Below, piece by piece: positions 42,463 to 51,897 of a stretch of 64,000 bases of DNA. Position 1 is the stretch's first letter. The number at the start of each line of letters is the position of its first letter. Under the pieces are notes generated by a model. That model ran no database searches. It worked only from the letters and a program-made list of their open reading frames with translations, and was not told the DNA's origin. The translations under genes and the position numbers were made by a program. Source of the DNA: Thermoleophilum album (GTDB lineage Bacteria > Actinomycetota > Thermoleophilia > Solirubrobacterales > Thermoleophilaceae); contig NZ_FNWJ01000001.1 of assembly GCF_900108055.1 (NCBI RefSeq), positions 806,001-870,000 of the forward strand. Direction: 5' to 3'.

Positions 42463-43689
42463 CTAACGCCGGCGCTGCGCGCGCCAGGTAGCGGCTTGCC
42501 GCTCCACGAGCTCGACGAGGTTGCCCAGAGCGATGTTCACGTCCGCCAGGTGTAGCCCCCAGCTGGCATTCGGGACGGGCTTCAGGGGTGGTGCCCCGCG
42601 GCGCGGCGATACCAGCAAGACGTGCGCGCCGTTGGCGCGCACGCACCCCGCTGTATAGGAGCGCGGCGCTTTCAGCCAAAAGGCCCCGGGCCGTTCGACG
42701 CGGGGCGTGCCGAGTTGCTCGGTGAGCGCGCCGATCGTCGTTCCCCGGGCAAAAGCTTGCGATGGGTAAATCGGCGTCAGCAAGCCCTTCCCGCCAGGCT
42801 GCAGGTTGGCGGGGTTGGTGCACGCGACTTCGACCGGCCCTGGTGGCAGCGGCAACCCGAAGGACACGCGCGGGTTGCCGAACACGGCGTCGGCAGGAGG
42901 CCGCTCGCCGTATGTCGAGTAGGCGATGACGCAGCCCGTCTGACGCGGACTGGTGCAGACCCGGAGGTGCCGGAAGTCGCCGCCGCGGTCACTGCCTTGG
43001 CGTACGAGCACGTTGCCGCCGATCAGGAGCGCCGAAACCAGCAGGCGGCGTCGGGTTGGACGCCCATCGACTTCCGCTCGCAACAGTCGCCGCAGCGTGA
43101 AGGTGCCCTGGGAGTGACCGATTAGCACCACCCCCCGCCTGCCCCGGTTGTAACGCCGCAGGTAATCCAAAAAGGCAGCGCGCACATCGCCGTAAGCCTG
43201 CTCGCGCATCTCGGGAGTCACTTTGCCGGCATCGACCGTGATGCCGCGCAAAGTCAGCTGACGGTACACCGGCGCGAATACCCGACAGGCGAGGGAGAAG
43301 CGCGCGGCCTGATACTCGGCGATCGAGCGCTGCTCGGGGAAGATCCGTAGGGGGGCTTGCGGTCCGGGGAAATCGGAGACCGTCGGATAGATATAGAAGC
43401 AGTCGAACTGCGGATGTCGCGGTCGTTGCGGGTGCTCGATCCGCTGGCGCTGGCCGGAAGGGTCGAGTACGAGCGTTGATGTCGGTGGGCGGCAGGGGTC
43501 GGAGCGCAGCGTCACGGGGTTGCAAAGCCAGAGCGTTTTCGCTGCCACCGGAGCAGGTGAGGCCGCCGGGAGCGCTAAAGAGCTTGCGACCGCGACCGAG
43601 GCGGCGACCGCCCTGCTCCAGCGCTTGGAGAGGCGGGCGCTACCGGGCTTTGCCACGTTGAGAAACCGGGGGGCAACCGCTGATCGCAT
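42463..43689 (-). CDS. Secreted DUF3089-family alpha/beta hydrolase
   Basis: A 408-residue exported protein with a signal peptide (about 22-50, ending ASPAPVAAK). The DUF3089 signature FDCFYIYPTVSDFPGP is followed by a nucleophile elbow GHSQG (Ser193). The remaining catalytic residues are likely among the C-terminal Asp/His (WGLHLADVN). Four or more cysteines suggest disulfides outside the cell. Likely an esterase or lipase-like enzyme; it may act on the surface polymer, by position only. Its ATG lies 50 nt inside the upstream ligase gene. A GTG at 43656 is an alternative. Confidence 0.82.
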   Translation of the reverse strand: MRSAVAPRFLNVAKPGSARLSKRWSRAVAASVAVASSLALPAASPAPVAAKTLWLCNPVTLRSDPCRPPTSTLVLDPSGQRQRIEHPQRPRHPQFDCFYIYPTVSDFPGPQAPLRIFPEQRSIAEYQAARFSLACRVFAPVYRQLTLRGITVDAGKVTPEMREQAYGDVRAAFLDYLRRYNRGRRGVVLIGHSQGTFTLRRLLRAEVDGRPTRRRLLVSALLIGGNVLVRQGSDRGGDFRHLRVCTSPRQTGCVIAYSTYGERPPADAVFGNPRVSFGLPLPPGPVEVACTNPANLQPGGKGLLTPIYPSQAFARGTTIGALTEQLGTPRVERPGAFWLKAPRSYTAGCVRANGAHVLLVSPRRGAPPLKPVPNASWGLHLADVNIALGNLVELVERQAATWRAQRRR

Positions 43690-45748
43690 AGTTCGCTAAC
43701 GGGACAGGACGTGATTGCGACCGAGCAGCAGCGTAACGCGCACGCAACACACAGACAAGGTGTAAGCGGGCGCGGGCGGTGAGGAACAGCTCCCGTGCGC
43801 TGCGCGACTCCGGGTCCAGCCACAGCGCCCCTTTGACTAGCTCAAGGGCGCGGTCCGGACGGAGTTCGACGACCAGTTCGTGGCGGGCGGCTGCAAGCCA
43901 TGCCCGCGGGTCTTGGGGGTGCCGGCTGACCGCTGTCGCGAGCGTGTTCCGTGCAGTTGCCGGGCGTCCGAGCGCGACCTCCGCTCTTGCCGCCGCAAGC
44001 AGCGGGTCGAGCGCCAGGGGATCGATTCGCTGCGCGTTTTCGGCATGGTCGAGCGCGGCACGAGCCTGGCCGTGGGCCAACGCCTGCAAGGACCGCTCGG
44101 TTTCCCGCGCAGCGAGGGCGGGCTGAGCGATCGTCCAGGCCGCAGCGAGCGCCGCCGCCGCCGTCAGGGCGGCGAGTGTGCGGCGCCAGGCCGGCGCGAG
44201 CGGCGTGCGCGCTGGTACTTCGGCGTTGTCGCGACCCAGCGCCGAGACGAAGGCGGCGCAGGCGAGCGCGGGCAGCGCCAGAGCCGGGACGTACCAAGTC
44301 CAGTCGAGGAACGACTGCACACCGAACGCGAGGCTCACGACCACTGCCGCCGCCAACGCGCAGCGCTGGTCGTCCCAGGGGAGCGCAGCGAGCGTTCGTC
44401 GCCTGCCGACGCCGAGCGTTCGAGCCGCCGCCGGCAGAAAGGCGAAAAGCGCTAGTAGCGAGACCGCGACACCGAGCAGCCCGAGATCCGCCGCCTGTTG
44501 TGCGAGGTAGCCGTGCGCGTGGCGTGCCCCGAGCGGGCCGTGGCGGTGGCGCAGGCGGGTGATCTCGAAGGCGTCTGCGCCCCAGCCAGTCAGCGGGCGC
44601 TCGGAGAACAAGTCGAGCGCCTCTCGCCAGTAAGCGGACCGCGTCGAGGAGGTGGCTACCAGTCGTCCAGCGCCTTCCGTGGGCTGCGGCGCGCGTTCGC
44701 TAACGAGATCGTCGATCCGCCGCTCGAGCTTGGTCGTGACGGTCTCGGCGTTGAGCGCAATCCCTAGCAGGGCGAGCGCACAGAGCGCGAGCGCACCGAC
44801 CGTCGTCACGCGCTCAAGCCGCCGCCGCACGCCGATCGGCAGCGTCCAGCCGGGCGAGAGGCGCACCCACAGGGCCCCGACCACGGTCAATACCAGCACC
44901 AAGGCGAGGCACATGAGACCGAAGTCGCCAGCGGCGGCTTCGCGCGTACCGAGCGACGCGGCACGCACCGTGAACGCCGGTTGCGACAGCGCCCACGCGG
45001 CCACCGGAGTGGCTGCGAGCGCCGCGACGAACAGTGGCGCGGCACTCGCCGCGCGCCGCGGCACCGCCAGCAGCCAGATCGCCAAACCGGCACCGAAAGC
45101 CGCAAGGGCGCCTCGTGACTGCGTTAGCGCGAGCGCCAAGAGGGCAACGCCGAGGGCCGGCACGGCGAGTGCCCGCCCGCTTTCGCTGGCGGTGTGGCGA
45201 GTCGCTTGCCAGAGCGCCAGGAGCGCGGTCATCGCCGCGACGCCGCCCAGGGCGTTCCAGTAACCAAAGGGTTGTCCCAGGCGATTGGCGATCGCGCCAA
45301 GCTCGTCCTTGCCTAACGACCCGGGCCAGATGCGCGCCGCCAGGCCGTAGGCGCAAATCACGAAGCCGCCGATCAGCAGGGCTTCCAGTAGGACGTGCGT
45401 GCGATGCGGCCAGCGTCGAGCAAGAAAAGCCGCACCCGCCGCCACCGCGAGATAAGCGAGCGCGCGACCGGCCGCGATCAGGCTGGCGTCGGGGTTAGCC
45501 GACCACAAAAGCGAGAGCGCGTTGATCAGGGCGAGCGCGCCGAGCATTGCCAACAGCGGGTAGGCGCCGCCAGCGCCGCGACCCTTCAGCACGCTCCAGG
45601 TGCACACAGCGCCGGCGGCGAGCGTGGCCGCCGCTAGCACGAGCGCGGTGGACTGCACGCCCGTGCCGCTTTTCGCGACAAAGGCGCACGCCACCAGTGC
45701 CGCCGCGAGCGCTGCCGCGACCGCCCTAGTTGCCGCGTCGGAAGGCAA
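43640..45748 (-). CDS. O-antigen ligase/polymerase-like membrane protein with TPR tail
   Basis: Wzy/WaaL-like integral membrane protein of about 702 residues. About 12 helices are followed by a C-terminal soluble region with TPR-like Ala-rich repeats (ALDHAENAQRIDPLALDPLL, ARNTLATAVSRHPQDPRAWL). The ligase signature lies in the large loop: GWGADAFEITRLRHRHGPLG then ARHAHGYLAQQAADLGLLG. It would polymerise or transfer the finished glycan outside the membrane. The start is uncertain: the TTG at 45748 gives a 23-nt overlap with the preceding gene, and a TTG at 45817 is also open. The 3' end overlaps the DUF3089 gene. Confidence 0.85.
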   Translation of the reverse strand: MPSDAATRAVAAALAAALVACAFVAKSGTGVQSTALVLAAATLAAGAVCTWSVLKGRGAGGAYPLLAMLGALALINALSLLWSANPDASLIAAGRALAYLAVAAGAAFLARRWPHRTHVLLEALLIGGFVICAYGLAARIWPGSLGKDELGAIANRLGQPFGYWNALGGVAAMTALLALWQATRHTASESGRALAVPALGVALLALALTQSRGALAAFGAGLAIWLLAVPRRAASAAPLFVAALAATPVAAWALSQPAFTVRAASLGTREAAAGDFGLMCLALVLVLTVVGALWVRLSPGWTLPIGVRRRLERVTTVGALALCALALLGIALNAETVTTKLERRIDDLVSERAPQPTEGAGRLVATSSTRSAYWREALDLFSERPLTGWGADAFEITRLRHRHGPLGARHAHGYLAQQAADLGLLGVAVSLLALFAFLPAAARTLGVGRRRTLAALPWDDQRCALAAAVVVSLAFGVQSFLDWTWYVPALALPALACAAFVSALGRDNAEVPARTPLAPAWRRTLAALTAAAALAAAWTIAQPALAARETERSLQALAHGQARAALDHAENAQRIDPLALDPLLAAARAEVALGRPATARNTLATAVSRHPQDPRAWLAAARHELVVELRPDRALELVKGALWLDPESRSARELFLTARARLHLVCVLRARYAAARSQSRPVPLANYAISGCPPVSQRGKAR

Positions 45749-46364
45749 GGCGCTTGAGGTGAGCGAACGCCGAAAGCGAGGGGGGAACCTTGCTGCGCAG
45801 GGCAAGGACCGAGCCAACGAGGGCGAGCGCCAGCAGTGCGCCGAGCGCGCCGACCAGCGGCACCGGGAGCGGTCCGACCAGCCCGGCGGCGCGCAGCGCG
45901 CCGCCCCCGTCCGGTCGCAACACCGTGCCGTCGTCGAGGCGCACGGTCGGCGTGCGACCGAGCGTCCGCTCCCGCGACAACCGGTCGAGCGTGGTCGTCA
46001 GCGCCGCGTGGTCCTCGGGCCTGGCGGCGGACGGACCGATCGTGCTCAACAAGCGCGCGAGCTCGCTGCGGCGATGGTGCGAGCCGAGGGCGTTATTGGC
46101 CAGCGCGCCCTCGATCACGCCCCGGCAGTCCGAGTACTCGTCGAGGTCGGCGGGAAGCGAATTCAGCGCGCCGGCGAGGTCGCGTTGGCTGTATCGACGC
46201 GAGAGCGTGCCGTCGTCTGCACAGTCGGCAATCACCTGGCGGGGAGATGCCTTGGCGGCGGCAGGACGCAGCGCCGGGAGCGTCAGGCCGGCCACGAAAG
46301 CGAGCACGATCACCGCCGCCGAACTGGTGGCGAGCGAACGCCGCGAAGTGCGTGAGCTAGGCAT
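45726..46364 (-). CDS. Exported, membrane-anchored protein with 'CADDG' domain
   Basis: A 212-residue protein. The signal-like segment (about 13-37) is followed by a domain starting VIADCADDGTLSRRYS and continuing to SLPADLDEYSDCRGVI, with two conserved cysteines. Next comes a linker with an Asp/Gly-rich TVRLDDGTVLRPDG piece and a C-terminal helix (about 165-190) before a basic tail. I recall the CADDG...YS...L..LP.DLDEY.DC pattern as recurring in Thermoleophilia proteins of unknown function; this is memory, not a search. It is first in an operon with the ligase, so a role in glycan assembly or anchoring is possible. Confidence 0.7.
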   Translation of the reverse strand: MPSSRTSRRSLATSSAAVIVLAFVAGLTLPALRPAAAKASPRQVIADCADDGTLSRRYSQRDLAGALNSLPADLDEYSDCRGVIEGALANNALGSHHRRSELARLLSTIGPSAARPEDHAALTTTLDRLSRERTLGRTPTVRLDDGTVLRPDGGGALRAAGLVGPLPVPLVGALGALLALALVGSVLALRSKVPPSLSAFAHLKRLAFRRGN

Positions 46365-46471
46365 CAGTACTCCACAAATAGCGGGTGGGCAGCGTAAGTT
46401 GCGGTTCGCGGCCGGCGTCGGTGCCCGACCGGAGCCGCCGCTTCGGCACCGGAAGCGGCGCGGACCTTACC

Positions 46472-46477
46472 TACAAT
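46472..46477 (+). promoter_or_regulatory. -10-like element before a glycosyltransferase gene
   Basis: TACAAT 11 nt before the GTG at 46489, with no ribosome site between; a leaderless transcript is possible. It lies in the 124-bp divergent region. Confidence 0.3.
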
Positions 46478-46488
46478 CGCCGACCTCG

Positions 46489-47634
46489 GTGGCGGTCCGC
46501 TGCGCTTTCGTGCTCCCGATTCCGGTGCCCTACCGGGAGCCTCTGTTCGCGCTTCTAGCGGCGCGCGGGCGGGTGGAGCCGCACGTCGTTTACGCCCGTG
46601 CGCGGCAGCGCACCTGGCAACAACCGGACGCCTGGTTCCCGCGTCCGCGCGGCTACCAGGCACGAACGCTGAACGGTGTGGAGCTACCCCGACGAGGCCC
46701 CACACCGCTGACCGTACCGCGCGGGTTGCAGCGGACGCTCGACGAGATCGCACCGGACTGCGTGGTCTCTTCGGAGTTCGGGCCGCTGACCTGGGCGTCG
46801 ATTGCCTGGTGCCGCCGCCGGCGCCGGCCGTGGCTTGTCTTCAGCGAAGTGACCGAAGCCAGCGAGCGGGTGTTGAGTGCGCCGCAGCGAGCCTTGCAGC
46901 GCCTGATCGCGCGCCACGCCGCCGGACTCCTGGCGGCCAGTGGCCGGGCCCGAAGGCGATTGCTCGCCGCCGGCGTCCCACCGGAACGTGTCGCAGTGGT
47001 GCTGCAAGCAGCCGATCTGGACGCCTACGAGCGGGTCGCTCACGTCCGGCGAGAGCCGCTCGGCCGGCCGTTGCGGGTGGTCAGCGTCGGACGGCTAGTG
47101 CCCGAGAAGCGCCACGATCTCGCGATCGAGGCGGTGGCTCGGGCGCGCGCTTCGTTGACGCTCGAGATCGTCGGCGACGGGCCCCTCCGGCGTCAGCTCG
47201 AAGAGCTCGCGCGACGGCTACAGGCGCCCGCCTCGCTGCGCGGCTTCGTCGCTCCCCCCGACCAACCGAACGTGCTGCGGCAGGCCGACGTCTTCCTGCT
47301 GGCTAGCGACTTCGAGCCGTTCGGGGCGGTCGTTCGTGAGGCGGCGGCCTGTGGTCTCCCGCTCGTACTTAGCGAGCGGGTCGGGGCGATCGGCGACATC
47401 GCCGTCCCCGGCCGCAACGCACTGGTTGTGCCGGCGGGCGACCCCGCGGCGCTAGCGAACGCTCTCGAACGCTTGGCGAACGAGCCGGGGCTGCTCGCAC
47501 GCATGTCACAGGCCAGCATCGAGCTGACACGGAGCTGGCCGCTCGAGCGCGACGCAGCGGCCCTCGAAGATGCGGTCGAGGCGGCGGTAGCCGGGCATGT
47601 TGCGGTCGCTCGGGACTCTCAGCTGGCCGGCTGA
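46489..47634 (+). CDS. GT4-family glycosyltransferase
   Basis: A 381-residue GT-B enzyme. The C-terminal half carries the GT4 features: VVSVGRLVPEKRHDLAIEA, LEIVGDGPLRRQLEEL, and the acidic donor motif SDFEPFGAVVREAAACGLP (EX7E). The N-terminal half (VLPIPVPYREPLFALLAARG) is the acceptor domain. The GTG at 46489 is chosen from homology; the long open frame upstream is antisense to the CADDG gene and is not coding. The 3' end overlaps the next, convergent glycosyltransferase by 16 bp. Sugar and acceptor are unknown. Confidence 0.88.
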   Translation: MAVRCAFVLPIPVPYREPLFALLAARGRVEPHVVYARARQRTWQQPDAWFPRPRGYQARTLNGVELPRRGPTPLTVPRGLQRTLDEIAPDCVVSSEFGPLTWASIAWCRRRRRPWLVFSEVTEASERVLSAPQRALQRLIARHAAGLLAASGRARRRLLAAGVPPERVAVVLQAADLDAYERVAHVRREPLGRPLRVVSVGRLVPEKRHDLAIEAVARARASLTLEIVGDGPLRRQLEELARRLQAPASLRGFVAPPDQPNVLRQADVFLLASDFEPFGAVVREAAACGLPLVLSERVGAIGDIAVPGRNALVVPAGDPAALANALERLANEPGLLARMSQASIELTRSWPLERDAAALEDAVEAAVAGHVAVARDSQLAG

Positions 47635-48806
47635 TCGAGCAGTCTCGGGATTAGCTCGCGGCGCACCGTTCGCTCGAAGTGTCGGTGGGTGAACGGCTCA
47701 ACGGCGCGGGCCGCGCTGACCTGGTAACGGCGTCGGTCTTCGTCGGAGATCGCGAGCGCGCGCACCAGCGCGGCCGCCAGTTGTGAGGGGTCGTCGCGCG
47801 GCGCAACCAGCTCCGGCGCCAGCCGCCGCGCGAGCGCTAGCGCCGCGTACGGCCCTGCCGCGGCGCAGGTGACCAGCGGCACCCCCAGCGCGAGCGCTTC
47901 CAAAGGAGCCCGTCCGAAATCCTCCCAACGGGCGGCGTGCACGAAAGCCACTGCGCCGACGAGGTGCTTGCGGAACTCCTGTTCGGAGCGGCGGCCGAGT
48001 ACCCGAACCGAGGCCGGCAGCGGCAACCCCCGCCGGGCAAGCCACGCGCGCGCCCGCTCGCGCTCGATCCCGAAAACCTCGAGGCGGGGACGTCCCGCGC
48101 CGCTCTTCACGCCGCTGACGTGACCGCCCAGTGCGCCGCCGAGGTGCTCGCAGTGCAGCCAAGCTCGGACCAGCAGATCCAGGCCTTTCGCTTTGGGGTC
48201 CGGGGTGTACGCGACGAAGCGGGGGCGCCGCTGGTGCGAGCTGGGATCGCTGGCTGTCGCGGTGGCGTGAGCGGCGCCACCAGAAAGGATCGGCGGCGGA
48301 AGCAGCAGCAGGCGGCCGTGGCTCGCCGGTGCGCTGCGCAGCGCCGGCTCGCTCCAAGGAAGCAGTAGCCGCGCACGCTCGAAGCGTGCTCGCTCGAGGC
48401 GGTGCAGGAGTGCGTTCTGGGGACCGGGACGGTTGAGGTGGGCCGGCGCGTCGAACCAGACGGCGTACGGCAGCCCCACGGTGGGAGCCAGCAGCGCGCT
48501 GGTGGTCGTCGAGAAGAGGAGTGCGCGCGGCTGCACCCGCTGGAGCGCAGCCAGCAGAGCGCGTCGCGCTGCGTACGCCTCGATCAGGTCGGTAAGGGGA
48601 TAGAAGCGGCGCAAGCGACCGATGAGCCCGACACCGACGCGCGTCGCCGCGACCCGCACGCCAGCCTCCGCGAGCGCGTTCGCCAGCAGTCGGTCGGATA
48701 CGCGCAGGCCTGGCGTAGTGCCAAGCGAGACCAGCAGAACGTCACAAGCGGTTTTCGCTGACGACCGCCTTGCCGCCGCGTCTTTTCTGCTCCTAGCGGA
48801 CGCCAT
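47619..48806 (-). CDS. GT4-like glycosyltransferase
   Basis: A 395-residue GT-B-type enzyme. The N-terminal half has VLLVSLGTTPGLRVSDRLLA and FSTTTSALLAPTVG. The C-terminal half has FVAYTPDPKAKGLDLLVRAW and the donor-site segment ARWEDFGRAPLEALALGVPLV. It begins with a short Arg/Ser/Ala-rich tail. The ATG at 48806 overlaps the upstream glycosyltransferase stop by 14 nt, so four transferase genes (this one back to 51.9 kb) form one coupled minus-strand operon. Confidence 0.85.
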   Translation of the reverse strand: MASARSRKDAAARRSSAKTACDVLLVSLGTTPGLRVSDRLLANALAEAGVRVAATRVGVGLIGRLRRFYPLTDLIEAYAARRALLAALQRVQPRALLFSTTTSALLAPTVGLPYAVWFDAPAHLNRPGPQNALLHRLERARFERARLLLPWSEPALRSAPASHGRLLLLPPPILSGGAAHATATASDPSSHQRRPRFVAYTPDPKAKGLDLLVRAWLHCEHLGGALGGHVSGVKSGAGRPRLEVFGIERERARAWLARRGLPLPASVRVLGRRSEQEFRKHLVGAVAFVHAARWEDFGRAPLEALALGVPLVTCAAAGPYAALALARRLAPELVAPRDDPSQLAAALVRALAISDEDRRRYQVSAARAVEPFTHRHFERTVRRELIPRLLDQPAS

Positions 48807-50142
48807 CGACGGCAGCGCTCCCCCGGTTTTCCCGTTCGGTGGTGGCTGGCGGACCCTCGAGCAGTTCGCGATAGGCCGCGACCGTGCGCTCCCCGCAGCG
48901 CCGCCAGGTGAAGTTGGCGCGCACGGTTTCGCGTGCCGCGCGGCCGAGCTGCTCGCGCTCCGGTCCGAGGGCGCGCAGGATCGCGCTCGCCGTGGCCTCG
49001 TGGTCGCCCGGCGGTACGAGCAGGATGCCGCCGCCGGCCGTCGCGATGTCCTCCGGGCCACCCTCGCCGGCGCTTGCGATCACCGGCAAGCCGGCGGCCA
49101 TCGCCTCGACGTAAGCAACGCCGAACGGCTCCTCCACGCTCGGCATAACGAAGGCGTGGCAGCGGCGCATCTCGGCTAGCGCCAGGGAGTGCGGTAATTG
49201 GCCGAGGAAGCGCACGCGGTCGCCCAGCCCCAACTCCGCCACAAGCCGCTCGAGCCGCGGTCGCTCCTCGCCGTCACCGATCACCAGGTAGTCGACCCTG
49301 AGGCGGTCGCGCAGAGCAAAGAGTGCCTGCAGGACCGTCTCGTGCCGTTTACGTGCCTGCAGATGCGCGACCGTCACGATCGTCAGACGGGGATGCTTCG
49401 GCGGCAGTTCGTGCGGATCTGGCAGGTCGGCACCGAGGTGCACCACCCGCGTCGCTAGCGGCAGTCCCGCGAGCGCACGGCAGCGCTCGGCTGCCCAGCG
49501 GCTGTTGGCCAACACAAGGTCGCAGCGGGTGAGGGCCGTTTTGAGCGCGCGGCGCGCCAGCGGACCGCGCTCCGGCACCTTGATGACGTCCGGTCCGTGC
49601 GTTGAAGCGACGACCGGTACGCCGCTCCGCCACAGCTCGCTGAGGACGGTGGCGTGTGCGGTCGGCACCACGTTGTGCGCGTGTACGAGGTCGAATGGCC
49701 AGCGCGCGCGCAGCGCGCGCAGGGCACGGCCGAGCGTCGGCGCGATCCACCAGGCCCAGCTCCCGTAACTCCAGGGTCGCGGTGGGGCGACAAGTGGCAC
49801 CGGTGTGATGGGGATACCGTCGAGCTCTTCCGTTCGCCACAGTGTTGGCTGCGAGGCAAGCCAGCTCCGGAGCGGTGCGGGATCGGGCGGAAACCTGCCA
49901 AGCGCGCGCACCGTGCGCAGCGGCGGAACCGGTCGACGCAGCGCCAGCACGCGTACTTCGACACCGAGTTCGCGCACCGCCAGCGCTTGCCGGTGCGCCC
50001 AGATGCCGTGCACCGGATCGAGTGACGAGGGGTACCACTCAGCGACTACCGCGACGCGCAGCGGCCGCTGCCGGCGACGCGGCGATCGCCGCCCTGCATT
50101 GCGCGCATCAGCGACTTGGGCTTGATCTACGGGCGCGCTCAC
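48793..50142 (-). CDS. GT4-family glycosyltransferase
   Basis: A 449-residue GT-B enzyme: VAVVAEWYPSSLDPVHGIW at the N-terminus, HAHNVVPTAHATVL, then a complete GT4 C-domain with TIVTVAHLQARKRHETVL, YLVIGDGEERPRLERL, VMPSVEEPFGVAYVEAMAAGLPV and GGPEDIATAGGGILLVPPGD. The GTG start overlaps the upstream stop in a GTGA, which fixes the start. It is the third gene of the four-gene operon and the most canonical transferase here. Confidence 0.9.
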   Translation of the reverse strand: MSAPVDQAQVADARNAGRRSPRRRQRPLRVAVVAEWYPSSLDPVHGIWAHRQALAVRELGVEVRVLALRRPVPPLRTVRALGRFPPDPAPLRSWLASQPTLWRTEELDGIPITPVPLVAPPRPWSYGSWAWWIAPTLGRALRALRARWPFDLVHAHNVVPTAHATVLSELWRSGVPVVASTHGPDVIKVPERGPLARRALKTALTRCDLVLANSRWAAERCRALAGLPLATRVVHLGADLPDPHELPPKHPRLTIVTVAHLQARKRHETVLQALFALRDRLRVDYLVIGDGEERPRLERLVAELGLGDRVRFLGQLPHSLALAEMRRCHAFVMPSVEEPFGVAYVEAMAAGLPVIASAGEGGPEDIATAGGGILLVPPGDHEATASAILRALGPEREQLGRAARETVRANFTWRRCGERTVAAYRELLEGPPATTERENRGSAAVDGVR

Positions 50143-51023
50143 CGGTCCGACACGCTCGCCGGAAGCCGCCGGTACCGCGCCAGCGTCGTAGCTGCCGTCG
50201 CGGCCGGCAAGAAGGGGCGCTCGCGCAGGAAACGCAGTGCCTCCTCGATCGCCGCGTCGGCATCGTAGGTCGCTGCGACCGGCGTCTGTTCGTGACGAAC
50301 GACGACCGCGTCGACGATCCCGAGCCGCAGGCGGCTCCGCGCGGCCAGGGCTGCCCAGTGGAGCTCCAGTCCCCAGCCGTAACGGAGGGGCGGGAACGGC
50401 AACAGTGCACCAGCAGCGCGACGCGAGAAGACCGTTACGGGGCCGATCTCGACAAAACGGGTCGTACGCCCCAGAAGGCAAGGGCGCCGACGGGTCACCT
50501 GCCACGCTCCATGGCTCGCTCTCGAGAGTGCTGGTTGCGCGAGGTCGAAGCCCAACACCTCGCAGGCAGTTACCAGTCGATCGAGGAAACGCGGTGGCAG
50601 CACGACATCGTCATCGATCACCAGCAGCCAATCGAACTCGCCCCACGAGGGGTGCTCAGCTAGCAGCCGGTCGAGGTTCTCGAATTTGCCGCCGTCGAGG
50701 TGGCGGGCGACGGTCAGCCGCGCAAGCTCCGGCGCTCCTGCATCGAGCGCCCCGAGGCGCACCGTCACCGAGTGGCGGGAGCTCGAAAGCAAGTCGCCGA
50801 CGAGGTTGCGTACGGTCTCGGCGCGCGTCGACCGGTACAAGCACAGCGCCAAAATGCGACGCCGCGGTAAGCGCGGAGCGACGCGGTCGAGCCGGCGGCG
50901 AGTGCCGGCGAGCGTGTCGAGCAGGTCGAGGAAGCGGTCGGCGAGGCGCAGAAGCGGCTGTCGGCGGCCGACGTAGCCGACTCTCCCGGAGAGTACGTCC
51001 TCGCGGCGTGGCTCGCGGTTCAC
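50139..51023 (-). CDS. GT2-like (GT-A) glycosyltransferase
   Basis: A 294-residue GT-A-like protein. The core has ILALCLYRSTRAETVRNLV, FENLDRLLAEH, a metal-binding WLLVIDDDVVLPPRFLDRL (DDD), and YGWGLELHWAALA as a probable acceptor/catalytic region. The first 50 residues are Arg-rich and not typical. The GTG at 51023 overlaps the preceding stop (GTGA). Sugar unknown. Confidence 0.8.
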   Translation of the reverse strand: MNREPRREDVLSGRVGYVGRRQPLLRLADRFLDLLDTLAGTRRRLDRVAPRLPRRRILALCLYRSTRAETVRNLVGDLLSSSRHSVTVRLGALDAGAPELARLTVARHLDGGKFENLDRLLAEHPSWGEFDWLLVIDDDVVLPPRFLDRLVTACEVLGFDLAQPALSRASHGAWQVTRRRPCLLGRTTRFVEIGPVTVFSRRAAGALLPFPPLRYGWGLELHWAALAARSRLRLGIVDAVVVRHEQTPVAATYDADAAIEEALRFLRERPFLPAATAATTLARYRRLPASVSDR

Positions 51024-51874
51024 CGCTCGCGACCGCCGGTCGCTTCGACGGTACGACCGAGTGCGTGGGCGGCTAGTAGCAGCCCTTGAGGGCAACGTCG
51101 GCGGGCGACGTGCCAGCCGCAGCCGACCAGAGTTCTGAGTTCGCCGGCCAGCGACGGTGCTTGACCGCGGCGCTGGTCGCTCCGTCGGGCCCCCCGTCCG
51201 CGTCGGTAGCTTGCGCGCAAAAGTGCCGAGACGCGGGCGCTGCGCCCCCGCCGGACGTGCTCAAGGCGCCAAGCTCCGAGGTAAACGACACGACCACCGG
51301 CAGCCCGCAAGCGCTCGAACCATTCGGCTTCGTCACCTTCGTCTACCGAGAGCGAGGCGTCGAACACCCCAACGCGTTCGAACGCCCGTCGCCGGATCGC
51401 CATGCACGCACCCCAGGCAGCCAGCACCGGCCGGTCGTCGTGCCCCAGGTCGAGCGCCGTGATCGGGGGCGCGTGCCGGCCGCATCCGCGCCCGGCGAGG
51501 CCCTCGATGCGGGCGACTATCGCGCCGGCAAAAGCGTCGGCCCTGCGGTGGCGAGTGACCCCGGCGAGCAGCTCGCAGAGCCACTGTTCCGGCACCACCA
51601 CGTCGTCGTCGACGAACGCGATCAGCTCGCTTTCGGCAGCGTCGATCGCTGTGTTACGCGCGGCGTTCAAGCCGGCGGCCTGTCGGTGGCGGAGGTAACG
51701 GGCCCCGTGCGCACGCGCGAGTCTCTCGGCGGTGGAATCGCGCGAGCCGTCGTCGACCACGATCAGCTCGGCCTGCTCGCGTCCCCGCAAACGGCTCAGC
51801 GAGGCGAGCGCCAGCGCGAGCTCGTCGGGCCGATCGCGGGTGGGTACCACCACGGACACCGCGGGCTTGCTCAT
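51020..51874 (-). CDS. GT2-family glycosyltransferase
   Basis: A 284-residue GT-A enzyme: SVVVPTRDRPDELALAL, LIVVDDGSRDSTAERLA, LNAARNTAIDAA, AFVDDDVVVPEQWL (DXD), and acceptor region DEGDEAEWFERLRAAG. The Arg-rich C-terminus (about 240-284) may lie at the membrane. First gene of the four-transferase operon; its ATG (51874) is only 23 bp from the start of the divergent GT4 gene, so the two promoters must overlap the coding ends. Confidence 0.9.
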   Translation of the reverse strand: MSKPAVSVVVPTRDRPDELALALASLSRLRGREQAELIVVDDGSRDSTAERLARAHGARYLRHRQAAGLNAARNTAIDAAESELIAFVDDDVVVPEQWLCELLAGVTRHRRADAFAGAIVARIEGLAGRGCGRHAPPITALDLGHDDRPVLAAWGACMAIRRRAFERVGVFDASLSVDEGDEAEWFERLRAAGGRVVYLGAWRLEHVRRGRSARVSALLRASYRRGRGARRSDQRRGQAPSLAGELRTLVGCGWHVARRRCPQGLLLAAHALGRTVEATGGRER

Positions 51875-51897
51875 CGGCGCGCGTAGGGTAGCCCGGC

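Noticed and set aside
45790-46488. N-terminal extension of the GT4 gene at 46489
   Set aside because: The open frame is antisense to the CADDG gene and Arg/Ser-rich; homology begins at GTG 46489.
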